Assembly: GCA_016744895.1 (NCBI GenBank)
Contig: JADGDK010000004.1
Location: 1-55,829, forward strand
Reading direction: 5' to 3'
Length of the DNA stretch: 55,829 nt
Origin: Campylobacterales bacterium
GTDB lineage: Bacteria > Campylobacterota > Campylobacteria > Campylobacterales > QNZT01
Shown here: in pieces, positions 27,225-35,742 of the stretch
Layout: every line of letters begins with the position of its first letter
Position numbering within the stretch: position 1 is the stretch's first letter
Notes under the pieces: generated by a model
Database searches by the model: none
Told to the model about the DNA's origin: nothing
Seen by the model: only the letters and a program-made list of their open reading frames with translations
Program-made: the position numbers and the translations under genes

Positions 27225-29901
27225 AGTTCGAATCAGTGAGATCGCCCAAGAACTTGGAATGGAAGCGAAGGATATACTTGTAAAAGCAAAAGAAGTTGAT
27301 TTAGCTGTAAAGGCTGCAAATAGTACAGTGAGTACTGAAGAAGCTGGTAACTTGATGGATTATGTTTTGACAGGAGTCTACAAAGGTGGACAAGAAAAGG
27401 TTGAAGAGAAGCAACCAGAAGCTGCTAAACCTGTAGTTAAAAAAACTGTAAAAAAAGAGACAACAGCAAAACCTAAAGCTACCCCTGAGAAAGTATCTAC
27501 TCCAGTAGAACCAGTCATTAAAAAAACTGAACCAAAAGTTGAAGTAAAAAAAGAGACTCCGGTAAAACAGGAAAGTATTAAAAAAGTTGAAAAACCTATT
27601 GAAAAAGAAGTTCCTAAAAAAATAGAGCCTGTAGTAGAAAAAAAAGCTGAACCTGTAGCTGAACCAAAAGAGAAAGAAGCAGAAACTCCAAAAAAAGAGA
27701 CTATAGCCCAAGCAAGCCTTAAAAAAAGAAGAGGTTTGGTTATCGTTAGAAAGAAGAAAAAAGAACCTATCAATGAACCTACAACCATAACTTCAGGTAG
27801 AAAGAAAATCATTGAAATGCCTCAAATAGTTGACGGAGCACAAAAGAAAAAGAAAAAAGTCAAAAAAGGTGCAAGTGCTAAGCAAGATGGTCTCCAAAGA
27901 ATTGACATGTTTGGGGGCGGAGATATATCAAGTATCGAAATTCTTGGGGAAGATGAGATGGTTGTACTACATGACTTTGATTTTACAGATAAAAAAACTT
28001 TTGATACAGAGACTGCAACAAAGAAAAAATTTGATCCTACAAAAATGCGTGCAACAAAACAAAGTAGCTTTACACAATTTCGTGGTATTAGTAGAAAATC
28101 AAAAAAGAGAAGAAAGAGAAAAGAGGAGCCACTAGTCGAAAATATAAGTAGTATTGAGATTCCAGAAGATATTAGAGTTTACGAATTTGCTGAGAAATTA
28201 AATCGCCCTATTAGCGATATAATTAAAGTACTTTTTACACTTGGTGTAATGGTTACTAAAAATGACTTTTTAGATAAAGATGCTATTGAAATTCTTGCTG
28301 AAGAGTTTGAAGTTGAAGTAGTAACTGTAAATCCTCTGGATGAGTTTGATTATGAAAGCGACTATGAAGAAGGTCAAGGAGAAGGTGAAAGTAGACCTCC
28401 TGTCATTACAATCATGGGACATGTTGATCATGGTAAAACTTCACTTTTAGATAAAATTCGTTCTACTAAAGTAGCTTCTGGTGAACATGGTGGAATCACT
28501 CAGCATATCGGTGCTTATATGATAGAAAAAGATGGTCAAAACATTACTTTTATCGATACTCCTGGACATGCTGCATTTACTGAAATGAGAAGTAGAGGTG
28601 CGCAAGCAACAGATATAGTTGTAATTGTTGTTGCTGCAGATGATGGAGTCAAACCTCAAACAAAAGAGGCAGTTGAGCATGCAAAAGCTGCAAATGTACC
28701 ATTTGTTATTGCGATCAATAAGATAGATAAAGAAGCAGCAAATCCAGATCTTGCAAAAGCAGGACTTGCAGAACTTGGTGTTACTCCGACTGATTGGGGT
28801 GGAGAGCATGAGTTTATCAATGTATCTGCACACACTGGTGAAGGGATAGATGAACTTTTAGAAGTACTTTTACTTCAAGCAGAAATTCTTGAACTTAAAG
28901 CACAAAAAGATACAAAAGCAAAAGCCACGGTTATTGAAAGTTCACTTCAAAAAGGTCGAGGTCCAGTTGCTACGATTATCGTGAACAACGGAACACTTAA
29001 TATTGGAGATACTATAGTATGTGGTGTTGCATATGGAAAAGTAAAACTATTACTAAATGAAGATGGCGAAAAATTAAAACAAATACTTCCAGGAGAACCA
29101 GGAGTTGTTGTAGGACTTAGTGAAGTACCTGGTGCTGGCGAATCACTAGTCAGTGTAGAGAGTGATAAAGTTGCTAGAGAATTTGCAAATAAAAGAGCAG
29201 ACTATATTAGACAAAAAGAGCTTTCAAAATCAACTAAAGTAACTATCGAAGATCTTGGTGCACAAATAGCAGAAGGTAATATCAAAAGTCTTCCTGTTAT
29301 TCTTAAAGCTGATGTTGCAGGAAGTTTAGAAGCGCTTAAAGGAAGTCTTGAAAAACTCAGAAATGAAGAAGTCAAGGTTAACGTTATTAGCTCAGGTGTA
29401 GGTGGTGTTACAGAGAGTGATATTACACTTGCAGAAGCTAGTGAAAATTGTGTTATTCTAGGATTTAATGTACGTCCAACAGGTAGTGTCAAAGAGAAAG
29501 CAAAAAGACAAGGTGTTGAAATCAGTACCTATAATATTATCTATGATTTAATTGATGATGTTAAAAATCTTCTTGGTGGACTACTATCTCCAATTATTAA
29601 AGAAGAAAATCTTGGACAAGCAGAAGTTAGAGAAGTATTCTCTGTACCAAAACTAGGTCATATTGCCGGTTCAATTGTTACTGATGGTGTCATAAACAGA
29701 GGGGCAAAAGTGAGAGTAATCCGTGAAGGTGTTGTTATCTATGAAGGTGAAGTTTCATCACTTAAACGCTTTAAAGATGATGTTAAAGAGGTTAGTAAAG
29801 GATATGAATGTGGTATTGGTGTTGTTGGATATAGTGACATTAAACCTGGTGATTATCTAGAGAGCTTTAAAGAAGTCCAAGAGCGAGCAACTTTAGACTA
29901 A
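27217..29901 (+). CDS. infB: translation initiation factor IF-2
   Basis: The 894-residue GTPase has an N-terminal IF2N unit (about 3-50), a long linker of Lys/Glu/Pro/Val repeats (about 65-170), a second IF2N-like unit (about 310-365), then the G domain with [17 protein letters not shown] and NKID, and the C-terminal domains that hold initiator tRNA. It delivers fMet-tRNA to the 30S subunit. It lies between ylxR and rbfA, overlapping both, as in most bacteria. Confidence 0.98.
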   Translation: MDKVRISEIAQELGMEAKDILVKAKEVDLAVKAANSTVSTEEAGNLMDYVLTGVYKGGQEKVEEKQPEAAKPVVKKTVKKETTAKPKATPEKVSTPVEPVIKKTEPKVEVKKETPVKQESIKKVEKPIEKEVPKKIEPVVEKKAEPVAEPKEKEAETPKKETIAQASLKKRRGLVIVRKKKKEPINEPTTITSGRKKIIEMPQIVDGAQKKKKKVKKGASAKQDGLQRIDMFGGGDISSIEILGEDEMVVLHDFDFTDKKTFDTETATKKKFDPTKMRATKQSSFTQFRGISRKSKKRRKRKEEPLVENISSIEIPEDIRVYEFAEKLNRPISDIIKVLFTLGVMVTKNDFLDKDAIEILAEEFEVEVVTVNPLDEFDYESDYEEGQGEGESRPPVITIMGHVDHGKTSLLDKIRSTKVASGEHGGITQHIGAYMIEKDGQNITFIDTPGHAAFTEMRSRGAQATDIVVIVVAADDGVKPQTKEAVEHAKAANVPFVIAINKIDKEAANPDLAKAGLAELGVTPTDWGGEHEFINVSAHTGEGIDELLEVLLLQAEILELKAQKDTKAKATVIESSLQKGRGPVATIIVNNGTLNIGDTIVCGVAYGKVKLLLNEDGEKLKQILPGEPGVVVGLSEVPGAGESLVSVESDKVAREFANKRADYIRQKELSKSTKVTIEDLGAQIAEGNIKSLPVILKADVAGSLEALKGSLEKLRNEEVKVNVISSGVGGVTESDITLAEASENCVILGFNVRPTGSVKEKAKRQGVEISTYNIIYDLIDDVKNLLGGLLSPIIKEENLGQAEVREVFSVPKLGHIAGSIVTDGVINRGAKVRVIREGVVIYEGEVSSLKRFKDDVKEVSKGYECGIGVVGYSDIKPGDYLESFKEVQERATLD

Positions 29902-30266
29902 TGGATAAAAGTGTCAAACTCTTAAGAGTTGAATCCGTTTTAAGAGAGTTGGTCCCTGAGGCTATCTCCTCTTTATCAGATCCCCAAATTAATAATATTC
30001 CAGTTCTTGACGTTAAATGTTCACGTGGAAAGTATGATGCAGAAGTCTATTTAGATCCATCTTTTACGGACCTAAAAGATGAAAAGTATATTGTAAAACA
30101 TTTATCACAAGCAAGTAGTTATATAGAGAACTATTGCAAACAAGCAGAGGGCTGGTATCGTTGTCCTAAGTTTAAATTTAAATTTGACCATTCACTTGAA
30201 AAACAGAATAATATAGATGCAATATTTGAAAAAATAGAAAAAGAGTTACATAAAAAAGATGGATAA
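29901..30266 (+). CDS. rbfA: 30S ribosome-binding factor RbfA
   Basis: The 121-residue protein has the KH-like RbfA pattern: an N-terminal helix (VESVLRELVPEAISSL), a strand with VKCSRGKYDAEVYLD, and a C-terminal region with a KFKFKFDHS strand. RbfA helps mature 16S rRNA in the small subunit. It starts at the last base of infB (TAATG junction) and overlaps rimP by 8 bases. Confidence 0.87.
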   Translation: MDKSVKLLRVESVLRELVPEAISSLSDPQINNIPVLDVKCSRGKYDAEVYLDPSFTDLKDEKYIVKHLSQASSYIENYCKQAEGWYRCPKFKFKFDHSLEKQNNIDAIFEKIEKELHKKDG

Positions 30267-30690
30267 TCAAACACTAAAACGACTTATCGAAGATAGCGGA
30301 ATGAACCTTTATGATACAGAAATTGTGACAGAGGGCGAAAAAAGAATATATCGTATATTTATCACTTCAAAAGATGGAGTATCCTTAGACAAGTGTAGTG
30401 AAATTACAAAAATTATCTCACCAATTCTTGATATAGATCCACCGGTTAATGGTGAATATACGCTAGAAGTAAGTTCTCCTGGAATTGAAAGAAAGCTTAC
30501 TTCCATCGATCACTTTAAAAACTCAATCAATGAATTAGTCAAAATTAAACTTTTAGATGGTGAAAAATTTAAATGCAAAATTCTAAAAGTAGAAAATAAA
30601 ACCATTACAATATATGATAAAGGTGAAAAGATAGAAAAAGAGCTTGATTTCCCCAATATCATCAAAGCTAAAACCTATTTTGAATGGTAG
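30259..30690 (+). CDS. rimP: ribosome maturation factor RimP
   Basis: The 143-residue protein shows the two RimP domains: an N-terminal alpha-beta unit with RIYRIFITSKDGVSLDKC and YTLEVSSPGIERKL, and a small C-terminal SH3-like barrel. RimP takes part in 30S assembly. It overlaps rbfA upstream and ribD downstream (7 bases), so the four genes infB-rbfA-rimP-ribD form one translation unit. Confidence 0.92.
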   Translation: MDNQTLKRLIEDSGMNLYDTEIVTEGEKRIYRIFITSKDGVSLDKCSEITKIISPILDIDPPVNGEYTLEVSSPGIERKLTSIDHFKNSINELVKIKLLDGEKFKCKILKVENKTITIYDKGEKIEKELDFPNIIKAKTYFEW

Positions 30691-31679
30691 ATGATAATTT
30701 CTATATGAATCTATGCCTAAAAGAGGCATGGAAATATCAAGGATTAACCTATCCAAACCCTGCGGTTGGTTCACTTATACTAAACAATCATGGTAAATTA
30801 CTTGCAATTGCAGCTCATCACGAAGCTGGAAAACCACATGCAGAACTTAATGTCATATCTAAGACTTTAGAACTTTTAGGTGATACCAACATTGCACACA
30901 TACAAAATCCATCAGAAAAACATCAATATATTTTAGAAAATCACAATAATAAATTTAAAGACTTTACTATCTATGTCACATTAGAACCATGTAATCATAT
31001 AGGAAGTACCCCTCCCTGTTCTATACTAATCAAAACACTAGGCTTTAAAAAAGTAGTGATTGGCACTATGGATCCAAATAAAAAAGCAACTGGTGGTGCA
31101 CAACTTTTAGAATCTAGTGGTATCAAAGTCATTAAAAACATACTAAAACAAGAGTGTAACTTACTTTTAGAACCTTTTCATAAATGGCAAAAAAATAAAC
31201 CTTACATTTTTTTTAAATTAGCAATTACTAAAAATGGTATTTATGATGGTGGTACGATCAGTTCATCCCAATCTCGTACCCATGTCCATAAACTAAGAGA
31301 AAAAATTGATCTTTTAGTAATTGGTGGCAATACAGTAAGAGTAGATAGACCTACTTTAGATTGTAGACTAAGTGGAGGTCCTCCACCAGATATTTTAATA
31401 TACTCAAAACAAAATAATTTTGATATGACCAATCCATTATTTCATATAAAAGGGCGAAAAGTTTTTATTGAGAATAGTCTTGATCGGATTCAAAAATATC
31501 ATTTTGTTATGATTGAAGGAACAGATACATTATTTAAAGAGACTCTTGATATTGTTGATAGTTATCTTATATATACTGCACCAAACTGCAAAGTAGGTAA
31601 AACAATTCAAATTGACAAGAAACTTAAAGTTTTAAATCAATATCAAACAGATCTAGATACCATAGAATGGTTTAAATAA
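30684..31679 (+). CDS. ribD: riboflavin deaminase/reductase RibD
   Basis: The 331-residue bifunctional enzyme has an N-terminal cytidine-deaminase-like domain with the zinc set HAELNV and PCNHIGSTPPC, then a reductase domain (about 170-331) with FFKLAITKNG and LVIGGNTVRVDRPTL. It performs two early steps of riboflavin synthesis. The deaminase part has an insert of about 30 residues between the HAE and PCxxxxxxPPC motifs. The ATG overlaps the rimP stop by 7 bases. Confidence 0.92.
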   Translation: MVDDNFYMNLCLKEAWKYQGLTYPNPAVGSLILNNHGKLLAIAAHHEAGKPHAELNVISKTLELLGDTNIAHIQNPSEKHQYILENHNNKFKDFTIYVTLEPCNHIGSTPPCSILIKTLGFKKVVIGTMDPNKKATGGAQLLESSGIKVIKNILKQECNLLLEPFHKWQKNKPYIFFKLAITKNGIYDGGTISSSQSRTHVHKLREKIDLLVIGGNTVRVDRPTLDCRLSGGPPPDILIYSKQNNFDMTNPLFHIKGRKVFIENSLDRIQKYHFVMIEGTDTLFKETLDIVDSYLIYTAPNCKVGKTIQIDKKLKVLNQYQTDLDTIEWFK

Positions 31680-31711
31680 TTTTAGATAATATTCTAAAAA
31701 AAGGATGACTT

Positions 31712-32221
31712 ATGCATTTTCGAAATTTATTATTTACACTTATCATAGCTGCTCTCTTTTCAGGATGTTCAGCACGATCCAAAGGCTTTTTTGAAGATAT
31801 CTACTCTGCAACAGAAGTTCGATCTGCAACAAATAAAGACTATACAGAGATCAAAGCACCTGAAAACGCATCAATTATCAAAGATATAGAACCTGAATCA
31901 ACAGATAAAAAACAGAGTAAAGGTTATATTAGTGATGCATCACAAGTTTATCATGGAACTGGAAAAATTATAGATGCTGACTATGACAAAGATGTAAATC
32001 TTTATGTCTATGCATTTTTAAAAAGTGGTACATCAAATCCTATTTCATTTTATTTTGATAAAGATTTAAGACCTATTGGTGGGGTTGTTACAATTACAGT
32101 AAAAGATAATTTCTTAACATCTATTTCAACAAATAATTCACAACCATCACAGCGAACAACAACAAAAAGAAAACGATCAAGAATTAAAACGCCTACTGTA
32201 GAAAAAATTAATACTTTGTAG
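31712..32221 (+). CDS. predicted lipoprotein, unknown function
   Basis: The 169-residue protein has a lipoprotein signal with the lipobox LFSGC, placing the lipidated Cys at position 19. The mature part is hydrophilic, with one beta-rich stretch (about 85-145) containing GTGKIIDADYDKDVNLYVY, and ends in a basic Ser/Arg/Lys tail. AAAAAAGGA precedes the ATG. It lies 32 bases after ribD and may share its transcript. I do not recognise a family. Confidence 0.75.
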   Translation: MHFRNLLFTLIIAALFSGCSARSKGFFEDIYSATEVRSATNKDYTEIKAPENASIIKDIEPESTDKKQSKGYISDASQVYHGTGKIIDADYDKDVNLYVYAFLKSGTSNPISFYFDKDLRPIGGVVTITVKDNFLTSISTNNSQPSQRTTTKRKRSRIKTPTVEKINTL

Positions 32222-32243
32222 AAAAAAGGGTGGGCGATTAACT

Positions 32244-32383
32244 ATTTGTTTACTTTAATGTCTTATACTTTCAGAGTAAACAAATTCATTCAACACTCCT
32301 TTTGAATGTAAGAAGATTTAAAGATGCGGGTCTTTAAACTTTTTGCCTTGTTGGTCGACAATTGCGGAACTGTCGACTAACAA
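32244..32383. other. cluster of four inverted repeats between convergent genes
   Basis: Four separate perfect or near-perfect inverted repeats lie one after another: ATTTGTTTACT at 32244-32254 with 32275-32285; CATTCAA at 32287-32293 with 32302-32308; TTTAAAGA at 32317-32324 with 32331-32338, followed by CTTTTT; and TTGTTGGTCGACA at 32348-32360 with 32371-32383 (one mismatch or G-U). Only the third looks like a standard terminator for the upstream lipoprotein gene. The others could be terminators for the opposite gene, protein sites, or parts of a small structured RNA. There is no tRNA pattern and no coding frame of note. Confidence 0.6.
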
Positions 32384-32434
32384 TATAACTTCTAATTATA
32401 TTTTAAAATGGTTTAATCTTTTCTTAAATTTATT

Positions 32435-34072
32435 TTACATGACTTCCTTTAACACATCAGCTACACGAAAAGCATTTGCATAAATTGTCCATGTATAAGG
32501 TACACTTCCACCTGTTGGCATAAAACTTCCATCAGTCACAAAAAGATTTGGAACTTCATGTGATCTACATTCTTTATCTAACACAGAAGTTTTAGGATCA
32601 TTTCCAAAACGACATCCTCCAGCTTGTAAATTTTGTGGCGGATATGGACTTACAGAGCTTGAAATATTTTTTGCTCCCATTTTTTGTAACACTCGTTCTG
32701 TTTTTTTAGCTAATAATTTACCTACTTCTACATTTTTAGGATGTGACTCTATTCTAATTTTAGCTACAGGTATACCATATTTATCTAAATAGTGTGAATC
32801 CACATCAACAAAACAATTATCATGCGGTATCCAATCATTAAAAATCTCAAAATCAAGTTGTTTTTTATGGTTAAATTTATCATAAATTTTTTCTTGAAGT
32901 GCTTCCCCCCATAATATTGATCCACTTCCCCATTTCTGTCTATTTGCTTTTACAATAGGATTTGCATGCTCAAAGAGTGCTTCAGATATACCACCTTTAC
33001 GATTTTCATCTAAAAAATACCAATCTTTGATGGTACGATTAACAAACAATCCTTCAACCATTAAATCTTTTAATTTCATTGCACTTTCATCAAACGTGCC
33101 ATTTACAACTCCTCCCGCAGAAAAAAGTAAGTTTTTCCCTACTTGTCCACTATTATTCGCCAAACCATTAGGAAAATTTTCTGATTTTGAATTTAGTAAA
33201 AGTCTTGAACTCTCTACAGCTTGTGCTGCTACAACAAATATCTTAGCTTTTACTGTTTTACTATTCCCCAAAATATCAATATATTCTACCTCTTTAACAC
33301 TCCCGTCTCGCTCATTCAATTTCTTCACAAAAGCGTGGGTAATAATAGTTAAATTTCCTGTTTTTAAAGCGGGTTGTAAGAGTGCTGCACGAGAACTACC
33401 TTTTGCTCCACTACTACATCCATAACTACCACAATAGTTTGAATAATAACATGCATTTCTATCTTCTTTGGCAACACTCATAATAGCTCTAGGAGTTTTA
33501 ACCACAGTAATACCTAAATCCTTACAACTTTTATCAATTAGTTTTGAGATAGGATGTTCCGTAGTCGGTGGGTATGGAAAATCTTTTGTACTTCTTGGTT
33601 CTTGAAATTTATAAGGTGTTACTTCACCACTAATACCTACAATTCTTTCAACCTTTTCATAGTATGGCTCCATATCTTCATAAGATATAGGCCAATCTAC
33701 TATATTTGCCCCTTCAATCGCTCCAAACTCACTCAATAACCTAAAGTCTTTAGGATGTAATCTATGAAAGAAACCACTCATAAAATTTGAAGACCCTCCT
33801 ACGATATTTCCATTCCAAAAATCCCAACCTGATTTATATGTAGGAGTTGCTTTCCATGTAATACCCTCTTTTTCTTCAATAAGATGGTATTGCTCTTTTA
33901 ATTTTGAGCTTACTACACTTCGTCTACAAAAGGCAATCTCATCTTTGGAAAAATCTTCCTCTTTATAAAAACCACCTTTCTCCAAAATCACTACTTTTTT
34001 ACCACATTTAGTCAACTCATAAGCAATAGGTCCAGCTCCAGCTCCACTTCCTACGATACAAATATCATACAT
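32435..34072 (-). CDS. GMC-family oxidoreductase, large subunit type
   Basis: The 545-residue flavoprotein begins with a Rossmann FAD site (CIVGSGAGAGPIAYEL), has a GGSSNFMSG segment, a Cys-rich stretch (CYYSNYCGSYGCSSGAKGSS) as in the large subunits of gluconate- and sorbitol-type dehydrogenases, and the C-terminal GMC motif VTDGSFMPTGGSVPYTWTIYA. It probably oxidises an alcohol or sugar acid. It has no signal peptide of its own; the upstream small-subunit gene overlaps it by 8 bases and carries a Tat-like signal, so the pair may be exported together. No cytochrome c subunit is nearby. The substrate is unknown. Confidence 0.85.
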   Translation of the reverse strand: MYDICIVGSGAGAGPIAYELTKCGKKVVILEKGGFYKEEDFSKDEIAFCRRSVVSSKLKEQYHLIEEKEGITWKATPTYKSGWDFWNGNIVGGSSNFMSGFFHRLHPKDFRLLSEFGAIEGANIVDWPISYEDMEPYYEKVERIVGISGEVTPYKFQEPRSTKDFPYPPTTEHPISKLIDKSCKDLGITVVKTPRAIMSVAKEDRNACYYSNYCGSYGCSSGAKGSSRAALLQPALKTGNLTIITHAFVKKLNERDGSVKEVEYIDILGNSKTVKAKIFVVAAQAVESSRLLLNSKSENFPNGLANNSGQVGKNLLFSAGGVVNGTFDESAMKLKDLMVEGLFVNRTIKDWYFLDENRKGGISEALFEHANPIVKANRQKWGSGSILWGEALQEKIYDKFNHKKQLDFEIFNDWIPHDNCFVDVDSHYLDKYGIPVAKIRIESHPKNVEVGKLLAKKTERVLQKMGAKNISSSVSPYPPQNLQAGGCRFGNDPKTSVLDKECRSHEVPNLFVTDGSFMPTGGSVPYTWTIYANAFRVADVLKEVM

Positions 34073-34550
34073 GATGAATTACTCCAAATCTTTTTTTAGG
34101 TCTTGGTAATCCAGGATTATGATTAAAACTTTGCCAACCAATCTCTTTTACATTACCACCATATAGAGGATCACTAAAAAGTGCTTCTAGTGTATAATTT
34201 AAAACCATTGAAATCCAATTTTCTCCAAATCTCTCCTGTGAAAACTCTTTCAAAAGTTTCTCTTTTTCCATAAAAGAGAGCCCATTTCTGTATCCCCTAC
34301 CCTGTATCTCTTGGAGACCTCTAAATAAAAACTCTAAATCATCTCTATCAAATGAATTATCTTTAGAAACTATTTTTAAATATCTAATTGCTTCAAATTC
34401 AGAAGCTGAGGGGTAATGTTTTGTTTTAGGAAACAGATGATTTTGAATAGACTCTAAAACATCCCACTTATCCTCCTTTTTCAAAAAAGAGAAAAATCCA
34501 AAAGCCAATGTTGAAAAAAGTGGTAAAAAAATAAATAATCTTCGTGTCAT
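34065..34550 (-). CDS. gluconate 2-dehydrogenase subunit 3-type protein
   Basis: The 161-residue protein starts MTRRLFIFLPLFSTLAFGFF, a short twin-arginine-like signal, and continues with a helical domain (NHLFPKTKHYPSASEFEAIR) typical of subunit 3 of gluconate 2-dehydrogenases. I start it at ATG 34550, behind AAGGGG; an in-frame codon 27 bases earlier has no ribosome site. It overlaps the GMC gene by 8 bases. Its likely job is to carry the folded flavoprotein through the Tat system and help assemble the complex. Confidence 0.75.
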   Translation of the reverse strand: MTRRLFIFLPLFSTLAFGFFSFLKKEDKWDVLESIQNHLFPKTKHYPSASEFEAIRYLKIVSKDNSFDRDDLEFLFRGLQEIQGRGYRNGLSFMEKEKLLKEFSQERFGENWISMVLNYTLEALFSDPLYGGNVKEIGWQSFNHNPGLPRPKKRFGVIHHV

Positions 34551-34578
34551 AAAATACCCCTTGTAGAATGATAACACA

Positions 34579-34615
34579 AGAGTGTGTAGTAAATGTGGAA
34601 TATTCTACACACTCT
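34579..34615. promoter_or_regulatory. inverted repeat between divergent genes
   Basis: AGAGTGTGTAG at 34579-34589 and its complement at 34605-34615 flank 15 bases. The site lies between the start of the GMC operon and the small secreted-protein gene at 34664, where a shared operator would be expected. It could also form an RNA hairpin in either 5' leader. Confidence 0.45.
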
Positions 34616-34663
34616 ATACACAATAAATTATTAGAATGCGACATCTTAAAATAAGGAAAAGAG

Positions 34664-34813
34664 ATGAAAAACATGATCATAACCATAGTTGTAGGAGCAT
34701 TTTTAGCCTCCTACTTAATTGCAGCAGATGTAGCGCCAAAAGCTGTTACAGTAGAAACAAACACGTCTACAACACAAGAAGTCAACAAATGTGGAGCAGG
34801 AAAATGTAGTTAA
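34664..34813 (+). CDS. 49-residue secreted peptide with KCGAGKC tail
   Basis: A signal peptide (about 1-20, cut near SYLIA-AD) is followed by a 29-residue mature part rich in Thr and Val and ending NKCGAGKCS. AAGGA lies 6 bases before the ATG. The tail resembles the KCG/GKC motifs of copper-binding bufferin/HvfA-type peptides, but only one copy is present and no DUF692-type modifying enzyme is in the window. It opens a run of tiny Cys-containing exported proteins. Metal or thiol chemistry is a guess. Confidence 0.6.
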   Translation: MKNMIITIVVGAFLASYLIAADVAPKAVTVETNTSTTQEVNKCGAGKCS

Positions 34814-34886
34814 TTACTATTACAAAGCGTAACAAGAGATAAAAAAATAGCATAGACTAGTAATTTAATTTTTACTTATACTTCTT

Positions 34887-34907
34887 TTTTGGTAAACTAT
34901 ATTTATC
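34887..34907 (+). promoter_or_regulatory. 21-bp promoter box, copy 1
   Basis: TTTTGGTAAACT-A-TATTTATC lies 20 bases before the ATG of the lipoprotein at 34928. The same box, with T in place of the central A, occurs at 35244-35264 before the next paralog. The match of 20 of 21 bases outside coding sequence suggests a shared promoter or operator. Confidence 0.55.
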
Positions 34908-34927
34908 CAAATTTAAAAGGAGTTCTG

Positions 34928-35059
34928 ATGAAAAAGTTAATTTTAAGCTCAATCTTAGCAGTAGCTGTTATGGCTATTTCTGGATGCAGTAGTAAATGTG
35001 GTGGTACTTGTGCTCCAAGTTACCCAACTTGTGTCAAACCAGCTTGTGGCTGTAAATAA
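34928..35059 (+). CDS. 43-residue Cys-rich lipoprotein, paralog 1
   Basis: A lipoprotein signal ends in ISGC with the lipidated Cys at 20. The mature 24 residues hold five further Cys (positions 24, 28, 35, 40, 42), in KCGGTCAP and ACGCK. AAAAGGAG precedes the ATG. Signal length, lipobox position and Cys content match the proteins at 35282 and 35564, so the three are paralogs. A membrane-tethered metal- or thiol-binding role is an inference from Cys density alone. Confidence 0.75.
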   Translation: MKKLILSSILAVAVMAISGCSSKCGGTCAPSYPTCVKPACGCK

Positions 35060-35064
35060 GCCTA

Positions 35065-35091
35065 AATAAGGAGATTTTATTTCTCCTTATT
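35065..35091. terminator. hairpin after lipoprotein paralog 1
   Basis: A 10-bp perfect stem (AATAAGGAGA and complement) with a 7-base loop begins 5 bases after the stop. No strong T-run follows. It probably ends or protects the small transcript. Confidence 0.6.
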
Positions 35092-35243
35092 ACTTCATAT
35101 ATCTCACCCTTCTAAACTAAATTTCTTTAAATTCACTGGTTATACTTAAATTATACAGAAGAAAATCTTCTTAAGCTTACATTTTGTAACAGATTCTATA
35201 AAAAGCTTATAAATAATCTATTGTTATTGCATTTTTTATTCTA

Positions 35244-35264
35244 TTTTGGTAAACTTTATTTATC
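35244..35264 (+). promoter_or_regulatory. 21-bp promoter box, copy 2
   Basis: This is the second copy of the TTTTGGTAAACT...TATTTATC box, 17 bases before the ATG at 35282 and 13 before the ribosome site is complete. Only one base differs from copy 1 at 34887-34907. Confidence 0.55.
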
Positions 35265-35281
35265 TTTAATAAGGAGTGGTA

Positions 35282-35452
35282 ATGAATAAATTACTTTTAG
35301 GATCTTTTGTTGCAGTTGCAATGATCGCTTTTAGTGGATGTACTTATAAGCCTGCGACAGTAGCAAAAGCTAAATCAGTTTGCGTGGGTTGTGATAATCT
35401 ACCTGATTGTGTCCCTGGACCATATGGCGATTGTCTTCCAAAACAGAAATAA
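35282..35452 (+). CDS. 56-residue Cys-containing lipoprotein, paralog 2
   Basis: The lipobox FSGC places the lipidated Cys at 20, exactly as in its neighbours, followed by TYKPA, then VCVGCDNLPDC and a final Cys near residue 51. TAAGGAG precedes the ATG. Compared with paralog 1 it is longer and has fewer Cys per length. It has its own copy of the promoter box and its own hairpin behind it, so it can be transcribed alone. Confidence 0.72.
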   Translation: MNKLLLGSFVAVAMIAFSGCTYKPATVAKAKSVCVGCDNLPDCVPGPYGDCLPKQK

Positions 35453-35469
35453 ATTTAAAAAGCTATTAC

Positions 35470-35500
35470 CTAAAGTACAACACTTTGTGTTGTACTTTAG
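35470..35500. terminator. 14-bp hairpin after lipoprotein paralog 2
   Basis: CTAAAGTACAACAC pairs fully with its complement around a TTT loop. It lies 17 bases past the stop. A second, 9-bp inverted repeat (TTTTAACTG, 35512-35520 with 35530-35538) follows before paralog 3 and could control it. Confidence 0.65.
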
Positions 35501-35563
35501 TATCGTGTAAATTTTAACTGAGCTTAGCCCAGTTAAAAATAAAAATCTAAAAAAGGAGAAATC

Positions 35564-35704
35564 ATGAAAAAGATTATTGTTGGTTCAGTTTTAGCATTAG
35601 CTGTAGTTGCATTCAGTGGATGTACTTACAAAAGCTCATGTGCACCAAAACTTCCTACTTGTGCATCAGCTGTTTCAGCAGCACCTTGTGGCTGCCCTAA
35701 GTAA
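35564..35704 (+). CDS. 46-residue Cys-rich lipoprotein, paralog 3
   Basis: The lipobox FSGC gives a lipidated Cys at 20; the mature part starts CTYK, as in paralog 2, and holds Cys at 26, 33, 42 and 44, ending PCGCPK as paralog 1 ends ACGCK. It thus shares one end with each neighbour. AAAAAGGAG precedes the ATG. It lacks the 21-bp promoter box and has two inverted repeats upstream instead. Function unknown. Confidence 0.75.
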   Translation: MKKIIVGSVLALAVVAFSGCTYKSSCAPKLPTCASAVSAAPCGCPK

Positions 35705-35716
35705 ATAACATGATTT

Positions 35717-35742
35717 TGAAGTAGGAGTATTTTCTTACTTCA
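35717..35742. terminator. bidirectional hairpin after paralog 3
   Basis: An 11-bp stem with two G-U pairs (TGAAGTAGGAG with TTCTTACTTCA) around a 4-base loop covers the gap and the stop of the convergent esterase-like gene. Confidence 0.55.

Noticed and set aside
27301-27812. Long minus-strand frames of 136 and 144 codons with many Phe or Ser
   Set aside because: They are mirror products of the Lys/Glu/Pro repeat linker of infB; low-complexity sense codons keep the antisense frames open.
32222-32434. tRNA, 6S RNA, SRP RNA or riboswitch in the structured gap
   Set aside because: No tRNA arms or T-loop signature, no SRP GGAA/AGCA core, and no long central bubble as in 6S RNA could be found; left as an unidentified structured region.
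34664-34813. Bufferin/HvfA-type modified copper peptide
   Set aside because: Only one KCGAGKC motif is present and no DUF692-type or partner enzyme gene is in the window, so the firm family call was dropped and kept as a resemblance.
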